Below are positions 7,751 through 9,740 of a stretch of 9,740 nucleotides of DNA, piece after piece. The stretch covers positions 1-9,740 of the forward strand of contig JAFAGE010000198.1 in assembly GCA_023423015.1 (NCBI GenBank), given 5' to 3'. A model generated the notes under the pieces. It ran no database searches. It was given only the letters and a program-made list of their open reading frames with translations, and had not been told where the DNA came from. The translations under genes and the position numbers were made by a program. The DNA comes from Bacteroidota bacterium (GTDB lineage Bacteria > Bacteroidota > Bacteroidia > Chitinophagales > Chitinophagaceae). The number at the start of each line of letters is the position of its first letter. Position 1 is the stretch's first letter.

Positions 7751-8479
7751 ATGAGTAATAAAAAAGCAATACTTGAAGTATGTGCGTTCACAGTGCAATC
7801 GTGCTACATCGCAAAACGCGCAGGTGCAGTGAGAGTAGAATTGTGCGACAACCCCATTGAGGGTGGCACAACACCCAGCTATGGAACTATTCGCCAGGTG
7901 AAGGAGAATGTGGACATTTTATTATACCCGATTATCAGGCCACGCTCGGGAAACTATTTTTACGACAACGATGAGTTCGAAATCATCAAAAAAGATATTG
8001 AGATGTGCCGCGAGTTGGGATGCGATGGCATTTCAATCGGCGCGCAAAAAATAAACGGGGAGATTGACGTTGAGCGTCTGAAACAGATTGTGGAGTTAGC
8101 GGGCCCGATGGGCGTAACCTGCAATCGTGCATTCGATGTGGCGCCGGATCCCTTCCAGGCGCTTGAACAGATCATTGAAGCCGGCTGCGAGCGTATACTC
8201 ACTTCAGGGCAGGAGACCGCCGCTCCCGACGGAGCTTCTTTACATGCAAAGCTTGTGCAGCAGGCTGCAGGCCGCATCATCATCATGCCGGGGGCGGGCG
8301 TAAAATCGGGCAACATCCGGCAGCTGATGGAGCAAACCGGGGCGCGTGAGTTCCACAGTTCAGCGCGCAAAGCAGCTCCCAACCCACTCACATACATCAA
8401 CCAGAAAGTCTCCGACTACGGGCACGTGTATATTGCAGATGAAGCTGAAGTGAAGGCGATGGTAGACGCAATTGCGTAG
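7751..8479 (+). CDS. cutC: CutC-family TIM-barrel protein
   Basis: The 242-residue protein has the length and motifs of the CutC family: AILEVCAFTVQS at the start, GAVRVELCDNPIEGGTTPS (25-43), IIRPRSGNYFY (61-71), RAFD (126-129), LTSG (150-153), MPGAGV (179-184) and FHSSAR (201-206). The fold is a TIM barrel and the protein should be cytoplasmic, as no signal is seen. The name comes from a copper-sensitivity phenotype in Escherichia coli, later explained by the MicL small RNA made from within that gene, so a copper role is doubtful. Here it ends an operon for N-glycan linkage use, suggesting a step in sugar or amino-sugar handling; the reaction is unknown. One family motif departs from the usual form: TFHRAFD is TCNRAFD here, with Asn125 in place of His. 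GGDFCY is also changed to SGNYFY. The gene starts 14 nt after the regulator gene. Confidence 0.93.
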   Translation: MSNKKAILEVCAFTVQSCYIAKRAGAVRVELCDNPIEGGTTPSYGTIRQVKENVDILLYPIIRPRSGNYFYDNDEFEIIKKDIEMCRELGCDGISIGAQKINGEIDVERLKQIVELAGPMGVTCNRAFDVAPDPFQALEQIIEAGCERILTSGQETAAPDGASLHAKLVQQAAGRIIIMPGAGVKSGNIRQLMEQTGAREFHSSARKAAPNPLTYINQKVSDYGHVYIADEAEVKAMVDAIA

Positions 8480-8489
8480 GGCGATTTTT

Positions 8490-8513
8490 GGGCATAGGGC
8501 ATAGGGCATAGGG
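8490..8513. repeat. GGGCATA heptamer repeat (3 copies plus GGG)
   Basis: Three exact copies of GGGCATA (8490-8496, 8497-8503, 8504-8510) are followed by GGG. The run starts 10 bases after the cutC stop. Together with the next heptamer array it fills most of the 164-nt gap between cutC and the following gene. No terminator-like hairpin with a T-run is evident between the cutC stop and this repeat. Confidence 0.9.
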
Positions 8514-8523
8514 AGAAGGCAGA

Positions 8524-8607
8524 TTCACCTTTCACCTTTCACCTTTCACCTTTCACCGTTCCCCGTTCTCCGTTCTCCGCTCTCCGTTCCCCGTTCTCCC
8601 ATCTGCC
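8524..8607. repeat. TTCnCCn heptamer array, 12 units in continuous phase
   Basis: Twelve 7-bp units in a row. Four are TTCACCT and one TTCACCG (8524-8558). Then come TTCCCCG, two TTCTCCG, CTCTCCG, TTCCCCG, TTCTCCC and a last divergent unit ATCTGCC (8601-8607). The 7-bp spacing is unbroken and also continues the spacing of the GGGCATA run, through GGGAGAA (8511-8517) and GGCAGAT (8518-8524). These two intervening heptamers are the reverse complements of the last two units of the array. There are no spacers between units, so this is not a CRISPR. The remaining 36 bases (8608-8643) before the next gene hold no clear regulatory site beyond a weak -7-like CATTTTTG at 8622-8629. Confidence 0.92.
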
Positions 8608-8643
8608 AACCCCCTACGGCACATTTTTGGTGTCAGCTCCCAT

Positions 8644-9738
8644 ATGGCTACATCCCTGGCGACGGCTAACCGCACTTTATTGTTTTTCGTACTGCTTTCG
8701 GCGGTGCTGTATTTCGGCAGGCCCATTCTTGTTCCATTTTCCTTTGCCATTCTTTTTTCGATGCTGATGACGCCATTGGCGAAGGCGTTGGATAAGCGCA
8801 AATGGCCGCGGGCGTTATCCAGTCTGCTATGCGTGTTTATCATCCTCCTGTTGTTCCTGGCAATGATAGCAATTATGGTGGCGCAGGTGTCGGGCTTTGC
8901 CGGAAACCTGGCAGAACTGGAAAAAGGCACAAACGAGCTGATTAATTATGCAAAGCAGTTCATAGAAAGAAAATTCGACGTACCTGTAAAGGAGCAGACA
9001 GCCTTTTTACAGGAGCAAACAAAAAACCTCGGCACCTCGCTCCGCAATTTCCTTACTGGTTTTGTTCGCGGGTCTGTTCAGATGGTTGCAGGATTAATCT
9101 TCACCCTGGTATTTACATTTCTCTTATTATTTCACCGCGAAAAGTATTTCCGCTTTTTCTTACACTTTGCGCGCGGCAATAGTGAGGAAGAGAAGAAGAA
9201 GATGCTTTACAACATTGGCAACGTGGCGCAGCAGTACCTTGTTGGCCGGGCTATTTCTATTCTGGCGCTCTTTGTGTTGTATGCTGCAGCATTGCTGATC
9301 ATCGGAATTAAAAATGCATTGCTACTCGCTGCTGTTGCGGCACTGTTCAACATCATTCCATACCTCGGGCCGATTCTTGCAGCAGTAGTTCCCTTCTTCG
9401 TGGCTCTGGTAACAGAAGATGGTTACCAACCGGCGGTATGGGTACTGATCAGCTTTTGTGTTTTCCAGGCATTCGACAACTACTGGGTAACGCCATATTT
9501 CCTCGGAGGAGAGGTGAGCCTTACCGCACTTGCCACCATCGTAAGTATGATCTGCGGCGGACTACTATGGGGTGTAGCAGGGATGATACTATTCATTCCA
9601 TTGTTCAGTATTGCCAAAATAATATTCGACCACGTACCCGGGCTAAAACACTACGGCGACCTCATCGGCGACCGCGAAGGACGACCGAGCGAGAAGATGA
9701 GGATTTGGATGAAGAGACTATTTAAAGGAAGGGCGTAG
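8644..9738 (+). CDS. AI-2E/PerM-family integral membrane transporter
   Basis: A 364-residue inner-membrane protein of the AI-2E transporter (PF01594-type) family. Hydrophobic segments lie near residues 11-47 (two), 58-83, 137-165, 207-228, 229-260, 268-288 and 303-335, with a soluble stretch around 85-135, as is usual for this family. The signature-like FNIIPYLGPILAAVVPFF falls near 236-253. The basic C-terminal tail ends MKRLFKGRA. The family name comes from the TqsA protein linked to autoinducer-2 export, but most members have no proven substrate and some are tied to ion or sodium-proton transport. It is set apart from cutC by the 164-nt heptamer region and is probably an independent unit. 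The start at ATG 8644 places the first membrane segment close to the N-terminus, as expected. The TAG stop is at 9736-9738, two bases before the window ends. Confidence 0.93.
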   Translation: MATSLATANRTLLFFVLLSAVLYFGRPILVPFSFAILFSMLMTPLAKALDKRKWPRALSSLLCVFIILLLFLAMIAIMVAQVSGFAGNLAELEKGTNELINYAKQFIERKFDVPVKEQTAFLQEQTKNLGTSLRNFLTGFVRGSVQMVAGLIFTLVFTFLLLFHREKYFRFFLHFARGNSEEEKKKMLYNIGNVAQQYLVGRAISILALFVLYAAALLIIGIKNALLLAAVAALFNIIPYLGPILAAVVPFFVALVTEDGYQPAVWVLISFCVFQAFDNYWVTPYFLGGEVSLTALATIVSMICGGLLWGVAGMILFIPLFSIAKIIFDHVPGLKHYGDLIGDREGRPSEKMRIWMKRLFKGRA

Positions 9739-9740
9739 GG

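Noticed and set aside
7751..8479. A copper-resistance locus based on the cutC name
   Set aside because: No copper pump, chaperone or copper-responsive regulator is present, and the copper phenotype of Escherichia coli cutC has been attributed to the MicL small RNA.
8490..8607. Heptamer array as a CRISPR
   Set aside because: Units are 7 bp with no spacers, and no cas gene is nearby.
8484..8630. ATTTTTGG at both 8484-8491 and 8623-8630 as a target-site duplication around an inserted element
   Set aside because: Eight bases of T-rich sequence can recur by chance, and the enclosed DNA has no transposon features.
9438..9725. Same-strand 95-residue frame inside the membrane-transporter gene
   Set aside because: It overlaps strongly hydrophobic coding sequence in another frame and shows no motif; a shadow.
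8644..9738. A quorum-sensing autoinducer-2 exporter
   Set aside because: The family name does not define the substrate, and no LuxS or related gene is seen in the window.

Overview
The window reads as a chromosomal segment from a Bacteroidota bacterium. The evidence is a SusC/RagA-type TonB-dependent transporter followed 12 nt later by a SusD/RagB-type lipoprotein, starts without clear Shine-Dalgarno sequences, and an A/T-rich leader upstream of the transporter. A Chitinophagales-like host is a guess from the style of the proteins and the heptamer repeats. All recognised genes lie on the + strand.

Layout. Positions 1-432 hold the C-terminal part of an AraC-family regulator whose start lies outside the window. 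An 87-nt gap (433-519) carries a strong inverted repeat at 467-488, read here as the operator of the next operon. Positions 520-8479 hold five tightly packed genes with gaps of 12, 13, 28 and 14 nt. They encode a SusC-like transporter, a SusD-like lipoprotein, a Tat-exported glycosylasparaginase (N4-(beta-N-acetylglucosaminyl)-L-asparaginase), a regulator with a GntR-type DNA-binding domain and a LacI-like sensor domain, and a CutC-family TIM-barrel protein. Positions 8480-8643 are non-coding and almost filled by heptamer repeats kept in one continuous 7-bp phase. Positions 8644-9738 encode an AI-2E/PerM-family membrane protein, probably a separate unit.

How the genes may work together (inference). 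The SusCD pair would bring glycoasparagines or small N-glycopeptides across the outer membrane. The glycosylasparaginase would split the GlcNAc-Asn linkage in the periplasm. The GntR/LacI-type protein would sense a product and act at the inverted repeat before susC. CutC would take an unassigned step. The window contains no glycoside hydrolase, peptidase, sugar kinase or inner-membrane transporter, so the locus looks specialised for the linkage left after other enzymes have trimmed the glycan and peptide.

Points of most interest: (1) the operator-like inverted repeat, whose core fits the GntR/HutC consensus; (2) a perfect 10-bp stem with a TTCG loop inside the 5' coding part of the regulator gene; (3) a 14-residue insertion just before the self-cleavage site of the glycosylasparaginase, flanked by a 9-bp direct repeat; (4) a CutC with Asn in place of the usual His of the TFHRAFD motif; (5) the phase-locked heptamer array. 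No wholly new system can be claimed from sequence alone. The best candidate for undescribed biology is CutC as a partner in glycoasparagine use.
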